Source: Anaerolineaceae bacterium
Lineage (GTDB): Bacteria; Chloroflexota; Anaerolineae; Anaerolineales; Anaerolineaceae
Assembly: GCA_017995665.1 (NCBI GenBank)
Contig: JAGOIM010000013.1
Coordinates: forward strand, 1-15,561
Length of the DNA stretch: 15,561 bases
Direction of reading: 5' to 3'
A program made the translations under genes and the position numbers. Every line of letters starts with the position of its first letter. Within the stretch, counting starts at the first letter, position 1. Below the pieces are notes generated by a model. The model saw only the letters and a list, made by a program, of their open reading frames with translations. It ran no database searches and had not been told where the DNA came from. Positions 1 to 7,150 of this stretch are shown piece after piece.

Positions 1-413
1 ACGTTCTCCTCGCTGACCTGAAGCCAGACTTCAGAAGCGCGTTTTTGTTCGCAATAGCGCAAAGCCTGTTTGGTCAGCGCTTTTGCAATTCCAAGGTGTT
101 GAAATTCGGGTTTAACCGCCACATTGGCAATCAGGGCGATGTGACGAAGATTATCCAAAAAAGAGATGATGTTGATGTTACCGACAATTTGACCATCAAC
201 CAGCCAGACATAGCCCGGTTGGTGATATTCGTCTCCGGGCAGGACGCCAAATTGCTCTTGACGGTCTGCAGATCGGCGCATTTGCTCAATCGCCATCAAG
301 CTTTCGGGGTCGTTTTGTAAATTGAAGCTTTCTTCAATCAGCTTAATCACTTCGCCAGCATCAGTTGCAGGGTCGAAGGCTTTTAATTGTCCGGGTGGTA
401 AATTTTGAATCAT
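1..413 (-). CDS. GNAT-family N-acetyltransferase, N-terminal part (runs off the window)
   Basis: This open frame starts at ATG 413-411 and continues to the left edge without a stop, giving about 137 residues; the C-terminus lies outside. GNAT enzymes move an acetyl group from acetyl-CoA to an amine. The signature is near the end of the visible part: a strand reading IALIANVAVKPEFQHLGIAKAL (split here: IALIANVAVKP, then EFQHLGIAKAL), which matches GNAT motif A (V-x-V-x-P-x-[FY]-[QR]-x-x-G-[IL]-[AG]), the acetyl-CoA pyrophosphate loop. Before it come an acidic helix (EVIKLIEESF) and a YVWLVDGQIVGNINI strand pair typical of the fold. The substrate cannot be told. The start has no Shine-Dalgarno and sits about 30 bases after the infA terminator, so it is transcribed either by readthrough or from a promoter just upstream with an almost leaderless message. 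The family call is firm; the substrate is unknown. Confidence 0.85.
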   Translation of the reverse strand, partial: MIQNLPPGQLKAFDPATDAGEVIKLIEESFNLQNDPESLMAIEQMRRSADRQEQFGVLPGDEYHQPGYVWLVDGQIVGNINIISFLDNLRHIALIANVAVKPEFQHLGIAKALTKQALRYCEQKRASEVWLQVSEEN

Positions 414-429
414 GGAGAATAGTTTAATC

Positions 430-468
430 AAAAATTAAACAAAAAACCAGTTCCCTATGGAAACTGGT
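430..468 (-). terminator. Intrinsic terminator after infA
   Basis: Read on the minus strand, a 10-bp stem (ACCAGTTTCC paired with GGGAACTGGT, one G-T pair) with a three-base loop is followed at once by TTTTTTGTTT. It lies 16 bases past the infA stop and separates the rpsU-infA block from the acetyltransferase gene. Confidence 0.8.
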
Positions 469-483
469 ATTCATTTTGAAGGT

Positions 484-735
484 CTAATTGATATCTGTGT
501 CGGAAGATTTCTGTTTTCGGGCACGGTAGACAATCCGGCCGCGATTCAAATCATACGGCGACATTTCAACCCGTACTGCGTCTCCGAGCAAAATGCGGAT
601 GTAATATCGGCGCATTCGTCCGGACAGGTAAGCCATTACTTCATGCCCGTTATCCAGAAGCACGCGAAACTGCGTGCCGGGGAGGGCTTCGATAATCGTA
701 CCGTCGACTGTGATCTTCTCTTCTTCTTTAGCCAT
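484..735 (-). CDS. infA: Translation initiation factor IF-1
   Basis: This is an 83-residue S1/OB-fold protein that binds the 30S A site during initiation together with IF-2 and IF-3. It carries the standard IF-1 landmarks: the N-terminal MAKEEEKITVDGTI, the central ALPGTQFRVLLDNGHEVMAYLSGRMRR (split: ALPGTQFRVLLDNG, HEVMAYLSGRMRR), then YYIRILLGDAV and the near-invariant SPYDLNRGRIVYR at about 59-71. It is roughly ten residues longer than the usual 72, the extra being a polar C-terminal tail (KQKSSDTDIN). The start ATG at 735-733 is preceded by a GTGAGGT Shine-Dalgarno. It lies 18 bases after the rpsU stop, so the two form one transcription unit, and an intrinsic terminator follows. The call is secure. 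Confidence 0.97.
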   Translation of the reverse strand: MAKEEEKITVDGTIIEALPGTQFRVLLDNGHEVMAYLSGRMRRYYIRILLGDAVRVEMSPYDLNRGRIVYRARKQKSSDTDIN

Positions 736-753
736 AATACCTCACTAACCAGG

Positions 754-945
754 CTATTTCTCAAAAGGCTTCCGGAAAGTACGTCGAACAGCCTTCTTAT
801 CATCCATACGGCGTTGCTCGCTCTTAGAAATAAACCAGCGTTTACGGCGTACAGTGCTCAAAACACCACTCTTAACTACCTTCTTGCGAAAGCGTTTGAG
901 TAGGGAATCTTGCGATTCATTAGATCTTAAAGTTACACTTGTCAT
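754..945 (-). CDS. rpsU: 30S ribosomal protein bS21
   Basis: A 63-residue, strongly basic protein of the small ribosomal subunit, bound near the anti-Shine-Dalgarno end of 16S rRNA. The sequence begins MTSVTLRSNESQDSLLKRF and follows the bS21 pattern of a short strand, a helix and a basic tail with RRKRWFISKSEQRR and the terminal FRKPFEK. The reading frame is open further upstream (to 1056), but ATG 945-943 is chosen for two reasons: bS21 proteins start this way, and it is preceded five bases away by AAGGAGGTGA, an almost perfect anti-SD complement. It heads the rpsU-infA unit. The candidate promoter for the unit lies at about 1000-1029. Confidence 0.95.
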   Translation of the reverse strand: MTSVTLRSNESQDSLLKRFRKKVVKSGVLSTVRRKRWFISKSEQRRMDDKKAVRRTFRKPFEK

Positions 946-950
946 GCTAT

Positions 951-960
951 TCACCTCCTT
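951..960 (-). promoter_or_regulatory. Very strong Shine-Dalgarno of rpsU
   Basis: The minus strand reads AAGGAGGTGA five bases before the rpsU ATG. It is complementary to the 16S rRNA 3' end over ten bases and settles the start codon of rpsU against the longer open frame. Confidence 0.9.
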
Positions 961-999
961 TCCAGGTAACAACCGGCGCAATGATATGCGCAACCGTGA

Positions 1000-1029
1000 A
1001 TTATACTCGCAGGCAGGGGATATGCGCAA
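1000..1029 (-). promoter_or_regulatory. Candidate promoter of rpsU-infA with flanking direct repeats
   Basis: On the minus strand TATAAT (1005-1000) is preceded 18 bases upstream by TTGCGC (1029-1024), a partial -35 match. Initiation near 993 would give a leader of about 48 bases before rpsU. The 11-mer TTGCGCATATC occurs twice, at 1029-1019 (overlapping the -35) and at 993-983 (at the presumed +1), so the -10 is bracketed by a direct repeat that could be a pair of operator half-sites. The promoter is seen as a motif only. Confidence 0.55.
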
Positions 1030-1103
1030 GGGGCAAATTAGGCTAACAGTGGACAAAGAAGAGCAAAAATCTTAGATAATATGTCAAATCACGGTAAATA
1101 CTA

Positions 1104-1304
1104 GGGTAGGGCCGGGTTCAAGACACGAACGGGCATCGTACCCGAACGAAGTGAGTGGTATTGAAATTGCTCAATCCGAAAAACCCGCCCTGTTCAAATC
1201 AGAGAGTTAATATGCTTTTCAATGTGTATTCGCACTTCTTGTAAGGGTGGCTCTGACTGGGTTATGGATTATTGAGCATTCGTGATTGGGAGCCACCCCT
1301 ACCC
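1104..1304. repeat. Paired palindromic repeat, GGTAGGGG family (copy 1)
   Basis: Two imperfect palindromes about 50 bases apart form one unit that opens with GGGTAGGG and closes with CCCCTACCC. The left palindrome has arms at about 1108-1118 and 1182-1191 (AGGGC-CGGGTT against AACCCGCCCT). The right palindrome has arms at 1241-1253 and 1290-1302 (GTAAGGGTGGCTC against GAGCCACCCCTAC) and an inner segment ATTATTGAGCATTCGTGATT. The same layout and inner words recur at 7264-7436, and single halves recur at 6435-6492, 7151-7210 and 7534-7593. The pattern fits a REP/BIME-type element mobilised by the RAYT at 6576. Confidence 0.75.
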
Positions 1305-1366
1305 GTGTATATATATTCCACGATTTATTTCATATTGAGAATTTCCGCCTTCATATAAGAAGAAAG

Positions 1367-1392
1367 TTAACGAGCCGCGCCTATGCTATAAT
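1367..1392 (+). promoter_or_regulatory. Candidate secA promoter (extended -10)
   Basis: TATAAT at 1387-1392 is preceded by TGC, making an extended -10 (TGCTATAAT). The best -35-like match is weak (TTAACG at 1367-1372, short spacing). A small perfect palindrome CTACA-AA-TGTAG lies at 1410-1421, just downstream of the expected start site. The secA ribosome binding site AAAGGA follows at 1429-1434. Confidence 0.5.
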
Positions 1393-1442
1393 TTTGGCTT
1401 GCGATACTTCTACAAATGTAGCGCTATTAAAGGACGAAGACA

Positions 1443-4400
1443 ATGTTTAAAAAGTTTTTACAGTTTTTCACGGGCGACGAAAATAAGCGACGAATTGATG
1501 ATTTGGTAAAAATCGTTGACAAAATCAACGCGCTTGAACCAAATTTTGAAAAATTATCAGACGAAGAACTCAAAGCGAAAACTCCCGAATATCGCAAACG
1601 TTTGGCAGATGGCGAAAGTTTGGACGATCTCCTGCCGGAAGCATTTGCCACCGTTCGAGAAGCCAGCAAGCGCGTTCTTGGTCAGCGACATTATGATGTT
1701 CAATTGATTTGCGGAATCAACCTCCACGAGGGGGCGATTTCGGAATTACGCACCGGTGAGGGCAAGACGCTTTCCGGCACCTTGCCAATCTACCTCAACG
1801 CGCTGACCGGAAAAGGCGTCCACCTGATCACCGTCAACGACTATCTGGCACGCCGTGATGGTCGCTGGATGGGTGCGATTTACAATTATTTGGGCCTGAG
1901 CGTTGGCGTTTTGCAATCAATCACCGCTGTTGAGGGCAGCCCGAGGGCTTACCTCTATGACCCCAACGAGCGTTCGCTCATCGAAGACCAAAATTTCCTC
2001 CGCCAAACCAGCCGACAGGATGCCTACAAGGCTGACATCACCTATGGCACCAACAGCGAGTTTGGTTTTGACTATTTGCGTGACAACATTGCCATGGCTT
2101 GGAGTCAACGCGTTCAACGCGGGCACAATTTTGCCGTCATTGATGAAGTTGACAACATTCTAATTGACGAAGCGCGAACCCCGCTTATCATTTCGGGCCC
2201 TGCGCATGAAGATTCCGAACACTACATTCGCATGGCTCAGGTGGTCAAAGCCCTGAACCCCGAAGATTACGAAGTCGGCGAAAAAGAAAACATGGTTTCC
2301 TTGACCGAAATCGGTTTGGCCCATGTTGAAGAGATGCTCGGTCTCGAGCTTTCGGACCCCGAACGCCCCGAAGATATCACCCCCGAACAAGCCCGTCTGA
2401 TGGGTTTTCTCGAACAAGCCTTGCGCGCCCAATTCCTTTTCCACCGCAACAAAGAATATATTGTCCAAGGCAACGATGTTGTCATTGTCGACGAATTTAC
2501 CGGCCGCATGATGCCCGGCAGGCGTTGGTCGGACGGTCTTCATCAGGCGGTTGAAGCGAAAGAAGGTGTCAAGATCCAGGCTGAAAACATTACCCATGCC
2601 ACGGTCACAATCCAAAATTACTTCCGCATGTACGAAAAACTTGCCGGCATGACCGGTACCGCTCTGACCGAAAAAGAAGAGTTTTACCGCATTTATGGCT
2701 TGGACGTTTTGCCGATCCCCTCAAACCTTGAATACCGCGCCCAACGTGCCGATACCGGCTTGAAAGCGGAGGAAAGCAAGGACGACGACGGTTACAAATT
2801 CACTTATTATTACGATGATAAGGATGCAAATAAAAAACCGCTTTTCTACAAGCGCAAAGATTTTCCGGATGTGATCTATCGCACTGCCGAAGGCAAACTG
2901 CGCGCAATCGTGATGGAAATTATCCGCTATCATGTCATCGGCCGTCCCCAATTGGTCGGTACGACATCGGTTGAGAGCTCCGAAAAGCTCTCCGAAAGGC
3001 TTGCGCCCGAACTGCTGCGCCGCCTTTTGCAGGTCCATTTGATTAAACAAGCCTGGCTGAAAGAGAATGGCGCAAAAGAGGAAGATTACCTCGATGCGCC
3101 GGAACTAAAAGCGCTCAACGAGCCCCTTCCCCAACTGCGCATGGCAGAATTGCGCCGCTTGGGCAGGGATTATGGCGTGACCAGCATGGATTTGAGCGAC
3201 GAAAGCAATCGCGAGGCACTGCTCAACGCCCTGCATCTTGAGGATGAAAACTGGGCGCGCTTGCAACCGCTTTTTGATGGCGGATTGCCGCATCAGGTGC
3301 TCAACGCCCGTAAGCACACCGAAGAATCGCTGATTATCGCCGGAGCCGGTGCTTTTGGCGCGGTAACCATCGCCACCAACATGGCCGGTCGCGGTGTTGA
3401 CATCAAACTTGGCGGTGAGCTTAACGAAACCTTGCTTTCCAAGGTCAACCAGGTTTTGGCGAAATATAGCCACGATGATCCCTGGAATATGACCATGCCC
3501 GAGCGTTTGGACGCTGTCAACCGACTGAATGCCGAACTCGAAGAAGACGAGGCAGAAGCGATCCAAAATTTCAAAACCTACATGGAAGACATGGCAAAAG
3601 TGCGCCAATTGGGCGGGCTGCATGTTATCGGTTCAGAACGCCACGAAGCGCGCCGGATTGACAACCAGCTGCGCGGTCGTGCCGGACGCCAGGGCGACCC
3701 CGGTTCTTCCCGTTTTTACCTCGCTTTGGATGATGAGCTGATGCGTATGTTTGGCGGGGAGCAGCTTGAAAATATGCTTGCCCGTTTCAAGATTGACGAA
3801 AACATGCCCATAGAAATGAGCATGATCAACAAAATGGTCGAACAAGCTCAGACCCGCGTTGAGGGCAGCAACTTTGACATGCGCAAGCACTTGCTTGAAT
3901 ATGATGATGTGCTCAATTCCCAGCGTAAACGCATCTATGAGCAACGCGACAAAATTTTCCTCAAAGACGATTTGCACGAAGACGTTTACGAAATGCTCGA
4001 AACCGAAATGCGCCGTCGCGTCGGGCTTGGTTTGGAAGACCCTGAAGGTCCCTGGAAGCTGCTCGCATTTTTGGAAGAAATTCAGCCCAACATCCTGACC
4101 GATTTTGGCACTTATCCCTCCTTCACTTACCAAAAAGTGATGGACAAACTGTCCGAAATTGACGATGTTGAAGCATTGAAAAATGAAATTCTCAAAATTG
4201 CCAAAAAGTCAGTTGAGGCCGAAAATCAACATGTGCAAGATGGCGCGGAGCAACTTTTCAATTCCGTTGAAAACAATTTAAAAAATCAGCTGGCAGATGG
4301 CGAAGATACTCTCGATGCCTACCTGGAGAGCTTTGACCCGGACGATCAGCACAACGTTCCGGCTGAGCTGGGCGCAATTTTGGGCGCGACTATGCGCATG

Positions 4401-5408
4401 GCACCGAAAGACATTCAGGCTTTCAGCGATGATCCGCAAGCTTCGAAGGAATCGCTCAAAAACGCCCTGAAAGCCAGTTTGAATATGCTTGCCGTTCGGC
4501 GGCTTTTGCTCACCCTCGAGCGTCGCTTTGGCGAAAAATGGAACTTCAAAGCCAACGAATTGGCAGAATTGCCCTTCGCAGAAATTAGAAAACAGCTGAG
4601 CGATCAAGTCAGCCTCAGCCTGATTAAGCGCCTTGAACGCCTCTTTGGCGATAACAGCGATGTCGCCCGCGATTTGGACGAAAGCCGCGCGCTTATGGAA
4701 GACGCTCTCGAGGACGACGATGCGCTTTTGGAACTGCTGCGCCTGACGACCCAGGGTAAGCACATCGGCTTTGACGAACGCACCCACCGCAAAGAGGTGC
4801 GCACGCATAACCGTCTTAATTACATTTTTGCGATTGCCGACGAGCTCAGCGGTCAAGACAGCGAAGCCCTCAAAGACCAAATTTTGGACCATCTGCACAA
4901 GGCTGATGCCAAACTTTCTGAGATTTTTGGCCTTAGCGATTGGAGCCAGCTGCGCAATAACGAGCGAAAACTGATCGAAATGGCTCCCGAGACTCGTGAG
5001 GCGCTCAGCAAAGAATTGGGCGAAACGCTCTGGAATGAAGTTGCCGAAAAACCAATTACCGAGATTGAAGATGCCGCCGAGCGGATTTGCCCCATCCTTG
5101 GCGACAAGACGCAAAATAAAATTTATCGCGACTTGCTCTTGCGCACGATTACCGAAAATTGGGTTGAATATCTGACCAAGATGGAAGCTTTGCGCGTTTC
5201 GATTAGCATGGAATCTTATGCTCAGCGCGATCCGCTTGTGCAATACAAAAAACAAGCCAGCGAAATGTTCACCGAGCTCTTCAGCGAGGTTCGCCAGGGC
5301 GTGATTAGCATGATGTTCCGCTATCGCCCGGTTAAACAAAAGCTTGAGGCTGATACGAACACCAAAGCCCAAAATCTACCGGCTAAAAAGAAACGCAAGC
5401 GCCATTAG
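1443..5408 (+). CDS. secA: Protein translocase subunit SecA, oversized
   Basis: SecA is the cytoplasmic ATPase that pushes preproteins through SecYEG. All core motifs are present: Walker A ELRTGEGKT (101-109), the DEVD/DEAR segment (234-246), preprotein-binding region with NKEYIVQGNDVVIVDEFTGR (336-355), NBD2 TNMAGRGVDIKLGG (645-658) and QLRGRAGRQGDPGSS with the arginine fingers (742-756). The scaffold/wing part ends with an ESYAQRDPLVQYK segment (1257-1269). At 1321 residues it is far longer than the usual 800-950. The extra lies mainly at about 516-613, inside NBD2 between GTTSVESSEKLS and GLPHQVLNARKH, and at about 840-1220 in the C-terminal helical region. Both inserts are charged and helical. 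The C-terminus is a basic tail (KKKRKRH) with no CxCx8C[HC] zinc motif, so SecB-type docking is unlikely. The start is ATG 1443 with AAAGGA eight bases upstream. No frameshift was seen. Confidence 0.97.
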   Translation: MFKKFLQFFTGDENKRRIDDLVKIVDKINALEPNFEKLSDEELKAKTPEYRKRLADGESLDDLLPEAFATVREASKRVLGQRHYDVQLICGINLHEGAISELRTGEGKTLSGTLPIYLNALTGKGVHLITVNDYLARRDGRWMGAIYNYLGLSVGVLQSITAVEGSPRAYLYDPNERSLIEDQNFLRQTSRQDAYKADITYGTNSEFGFDYLRDNIAMAWSQRVQRGHNFAVIDEVDNILIDEARTPLIISGPAHEDSEHYIRMAQVVKALNPEDYEVGEKENMVSLTEIGLAHVEEMLGLELSDPERPEDITPEQARLMGFLEQALRAQFLFHRNKEYIVQGNDVVIVDEFTGRMMPGRRWSDGLHQAVEAKEGVKIQAENITHATVTIQNYFRMYEKLAGMTGTALTEKEEFYRIYGLDVLPIPSNLEYRAQRADTGLKAEESKDDDGYKFTYYYDDKDANKKPLFYKRKDFPDVIYRTAEGKLRAIVMEIIRYHVIGRPQLVGTTSVESSEKLSERLAPELLRRLLQVHLIKQAWLKENGAKEEDYLDAPELKALNEPLPQLRMAELRRLGRDYGVTSMDLSDESNREALLNALHLEDENWARLQPLFDGGLPHQVLNARKHTEESLIIAGAGAFGAVTIATNMAGRGVDIKLGGELNETLLSKVNQVLAKYSHDDPWNMTMPERLDAVNRLNAELEEDEAEAIQNFKTYMEDMAKVRQLGGLHVIGSERHEARRIDNQLRGRAGRQGDPGSSRFYLALDDELMRMFGGEQLENMLARFKIDENMPIEMSMINKMVEQAQTRVEGSNFDMRKHLLEYDDVLNSQRKRIYEQRDKIFLKDDLHEDVYEMLETEMRRRVGLGLEDPEGPWKLLAFLEEIQPNILTDFGTYPSFTYQKVMDKLSEIDDVEALKNEILKIAKKSVEAENQHVQDGAEQLFNSVENNLKNQLADGEDTLDAYLESFDPDDQHNVPAELGAILGATMRMAPKDIQAFSDDPQASKESLKNALKASLNMLAVRRLLLTLERRFGEKWNFKANELAELPFAEIRKQLSDQVSLSLIKRLERLFGDNSDVARDLDESRALMEDALEDDDALLELLRLTTQGKHIGFDERTHRKEVRTHNRLNYIFAIADELSGQDSEALKDQILDHLHKADAKLSEIFGLSDWSQLRNNERKLIEMAPETREALSKELGETLWNEVAEKPITEIEDAAERICPILGDKTQNKIYRDLLLRTITENWVEYLTKMEALRVSISMESYAQRDPLVQYKKQASEMFTELFSEVRQGVISMMFRYRPVKQKLEADTNTKAQNLPAKKKRKRH

Positions 5409-5443
5409 CAGCAAACGCTAAGACGGAAAAAATTAGAAATGTG

Positions 5444-5506
5444 GGCGGATTAAAATCGCAATACAGGCTTTGAAGACCTCAAGCATGTCCGCGGTTTTAG
5501 TCCGCC
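5444..5506 (+). terminator. Long hairpin after secA (terminator or palindromic repeat)
   Basis: The segment 5444-5459 (GGCGGATTAAAATCGC) can pair over all 16 positions with 5491-5506 (GCGGTTTTAGTCCGCC), using two G-U pairs, across a 31-base loop. A short T run follows (TTTG). It lies about 35 bases after the secA stop. It may end or attenuate the secA transcript, or be a member of a genomic palindrome family. The sequence supports the structure and not the function. Confidence 0.6.
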
Positions 5507-5509
5507 TTT

Positions 5510-5530
5510 GCAAATTGCCGGGCAATTTGC
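5510..5530 (+). promoter_or_regulatory. Perfect hairpin just upstream of the surE ribosome binding site
   Basis: GCAAATTGC and GCAATTTGC form a perfect 9-bp stem with a CGG loop, ending five bases before the surE Shine-Dalgarno GGAGA (5536-5540). Its position could let it act as a processing or translation-control structure, or, with the preceding hairpin, as a tandem terminator. Confidence 0.55.
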
Positions 5531-5543
5531 TGACTGGAGAAGC

Positions 5544-6425
5544 ATGAAAAGAATTTTACTGACCAACGATGACGGCGTGAGTGCCCCAGGTTTGCTTGCC
5601 ATGGCGCAGGCTTTGCGCAAAATGGAAGGCGCGCAAGTTACAGTTTTGGCTCCGGATAAAAACTGGAGCGCCTGCGGGCACAACAAAACCCTCGGCCGGC
5701 CGCTCAGACTTCGCCAAACCACGCTTGCCGATGGCAGCCTTGCCTGGTCTTCGGACGGTGCCCCTTCGGATTGCGTCGCTTTGGCTTTGTTGGGCGCATT
5801 GGAGCAGGACTTCGATTTTGTGGTCTCCGGAATTAACCCAAACGCCAACGTTGGGCTGGATGTAACTTATTCGGGCACGGTTACGGCAGCGATGGAAGCT
5901 GGAATCGGCGGCTTGCCGGGTTTTGCGGTTTCGATTGATGCGCCCGAATTTCACCGGGGCGATCTCGATTATGTTGCTGCGGCCCAGGCGGCTGCCGCTC
6001 TGATTGAAAAGTTGATGGAAAAGGAAGAGGGGAAGCAAGCCGGCTCACTTCTGAGAGTGGCAAAAGCGGAACGCACTCATGCTTCGGAAGGGGCTGAAGT
6101 GGCAGACTCTGAAAGGGCAGCGGCTGCCGATGGCTACAAAGCCGCCTCGATTTGGAACATCAACATTCCCTACCGACCTGAGGGAAATTATGAGGGAGTG
6201 CGTTTCACCCGGCAGGGCATCAGGCTCTATCACGATGCGCTGGAAAAACGGATTGACCCGCGCGGCGCCCCCTATTATTGGCTCGGCGGCGACCCTCCCA
6301 GCGGCGTGGTGGAAGAGGGCACAGACTACGGCGCGATCAAGCAAGGTTTCATTTCCGTCACCCCCTTGCACATGTCCATGACGGATTATGAAAAGCTGGA
6401 CGGGTTGGGTCAAACATTATTATAA
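5544..6425 (+). CDS. surE: 5'/3'-nucleotidase SurE
   Basis: SurE is a metal-dependent phosphatase of 5'- and 3'-nucleotides linked to stationary-phase survival. The 293-residue product begins MKRILLTNDDGVSAPG, with the metal-binding D9-D10 in TNDDG. S42 sits in NWSACGHNKTL, where most relatives have an arginine before the serine. SGINPNANVGLDVTYSGTVTAAMEAG (split: SGINPNANVG at 95-104, LDVTYSGTVTAAMEAG at 105-120) supplies the asparagine ligands and the family's TxYSGTVxAAxEG signature. TDYGAIKQGFISVTPL (260-275) is the dimer-forming C-terminal part. An extra segment at about 161-201, rich in Ala, Glu and Lys, replaces a short loop. ATG 5544 is chosen over an upstream in-frame start because family members begin at MKRILLTNDDG and GGAGA precedes it. 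It follows secA on the same strand after two hairpins. Confidence 0.95.
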   Translation: MKRILLTNDDGVSAPGLLAMAQALRKMEGAQVTVLAPDKNWSACGHNKTLGRPLRLRQTTLADGSLAWSSDGAPSDCVALALLGALEQDFDFVVSGINPNANVGLDVTYSGTVTAAMEAGIGGLPGFAVSIDAPEFHRGDLDYVAAAQAAAALIEKLMEKEEGKQAGSLLRVAKAERTHASEGAEVADSERAAAADGYKAASIWNINIPYRPEGNYEGVRFTRQGIRLYHDALEKRIDPRGAPYYWLGGDPPSGVVEEGTDYGAIKQGFISVTPLHMSMTDYEKLDGLGQTLL

Positions 6426-6434
6426 AAAATGAAG

Positions 6435-6492
6435 GTAGGGGGAGGTCCCAATCGTGAGCACTCAATAACCCAACGCTTAGTCAGACCTCCCC
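6435..6492. repeat. Palindromic repeat, GGTAGGGG family, left flank of the RAYT gene
   Basis: GGTAGGGGGAGGTC opens the element and GACCTCCCC (6484-6492) closes it; the 9-bp arms 6439-6447 and 6484-6492 are perfect. The inner CCCAATCGTGAGCACTCAATAA is the inverse complement, with changes, of the inner part of the right half of copy 1 (1241-1302). It lies ten bases after the surE stop and could also end the surE transcript. Confidence 0.75.
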
Positions 6493-6575
6493 AACATTGC
6501 ATTGAAACCCAAATTTTTCCGCAACCTCCGCCCTTCTCAGATTAAAAACATTTATAATCATGGCGGAGTAAATCA

Positions 6576-7115
6576 ATGAAAGAATCAAATTCACACAACC
6601 GTAAATCCATCCGATTAAAAAATTATGATTATTCCACAGTTGGGGCTTATTACCTGACGATGTGCACCTATGAAAAAGAGCACTTGTTTGGTGAAATAAA
6701 AAACGGTGAAATGCAATTAAATCAATATGGAAAGATAGTTTTACTAACCTGGAATGATCTAATCAACCACATTGCAAACATCGAATTGGGGGAGTTTGTA
6801 GTTATGCCTAATCATGTACATGGAATTGTCAGCATCGTTGAACCAGCCGATATAACTTATGAGAAAACGGAGGGGAATTTACCTGGTTTGAAAATTGCAA
6901 AAACCCATCCTCCTCAAACACCTTTGTCTGAAATTGTCAGGCAGTTTAAGACATTTTCGGCAATGAGAATTAACAATTTGCGAAAAATGCGCGGAACAGC
7001 AGTATGGCAAAGTGATTATTACGAAAGAATAATAAGAAACGAAAAAGAATATATGAAATTCGCGAATTATATTCATAACAATCCGTTCCAATGGGAAAAC
7101 GATAGATTTTATTAA
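6576..7115 (+). CDS. REP-associated tyrosine transposase (RAYT, Y1/IS200-like)
   Basis: RAYTs are single-copy HUH endonuclease relatives of IS200/IS605 transposases that cut and move REP/BIME palindromes. This 179-residue protein shows the family in full: GAYYLTMCTYEKEHLFGEI (23-41), the HUH motif in VVMPNHVHGIVSI (75-87, metal-binding H80 and H82), SEIVRQFKTFSAMRIN (118-133), and a C-terminal VWQSDYYERIIRNEKEY...YIHNNPFQWENDRFY block, where the catalytic tyrosine is expected in the helix. Its length matches the family. ATG 6576 is preceded by GGCGGAG (6562-6568). A TATAAT lies at 6553-6558 but is so close to the start that it would leave almost no leader. The gene is AT-rich compared with secA and surE and is flanked on both sides by inverted copies of a palindromic repeat, the expected substrate. 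It appears intact. Confidence 0.9.
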   Translation: MKESNSHNRKSIRLKNYDYSTVGAYYLTMCTYEKEHLFGEIKNGEMQLNQYGKIVLLTWNDLINHIANIELGEFVVMPNHVHGIVSIVEPADITYEKTEGNLPGLKIAKTHPPQTPLSEIVRQFKTFSAMRINNLRKMRGTAVWQSDYYERIIRNEKEYMKFANYIHNNPFQWENDRFY

Positions 7116-7150
7116 GATGGTGATGTAATTATCGGCGTTCGTGTTTATTG

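Larger units (their letters stand above)
946..1442. other. Intergenic region between divergent rpsU and secA
   Basis: This stretch of almost 500 bases holds no convincing gene. From left to right it contains the rpsU ribosome binding site and promoter (951-1029), about 75 bases with nothing recognised, a paired palindromic repeat (1104-1304), a short AT-rich stretch, and the secA promoter and ribosome binding site (1367-1434). Open frames across it are short and lack family features. Confidence 0.7.

Noticed and set aside
946..1056. Longer start for rpsU (100 codons)
   Set aside because: The extra 37 residues do not resemble bS21, they would cover the promoter, and the near-perfect Shine-Dalgarno lies before the inner ATG at 945.
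4278..5372. Long minus-strand open frame (364 codons) opposite secA
   Set aside because: It lies wholly inside secA, antisense to its helical C-terminal region, with no ribosome binding site or family features; it is a codon-bias shadow.
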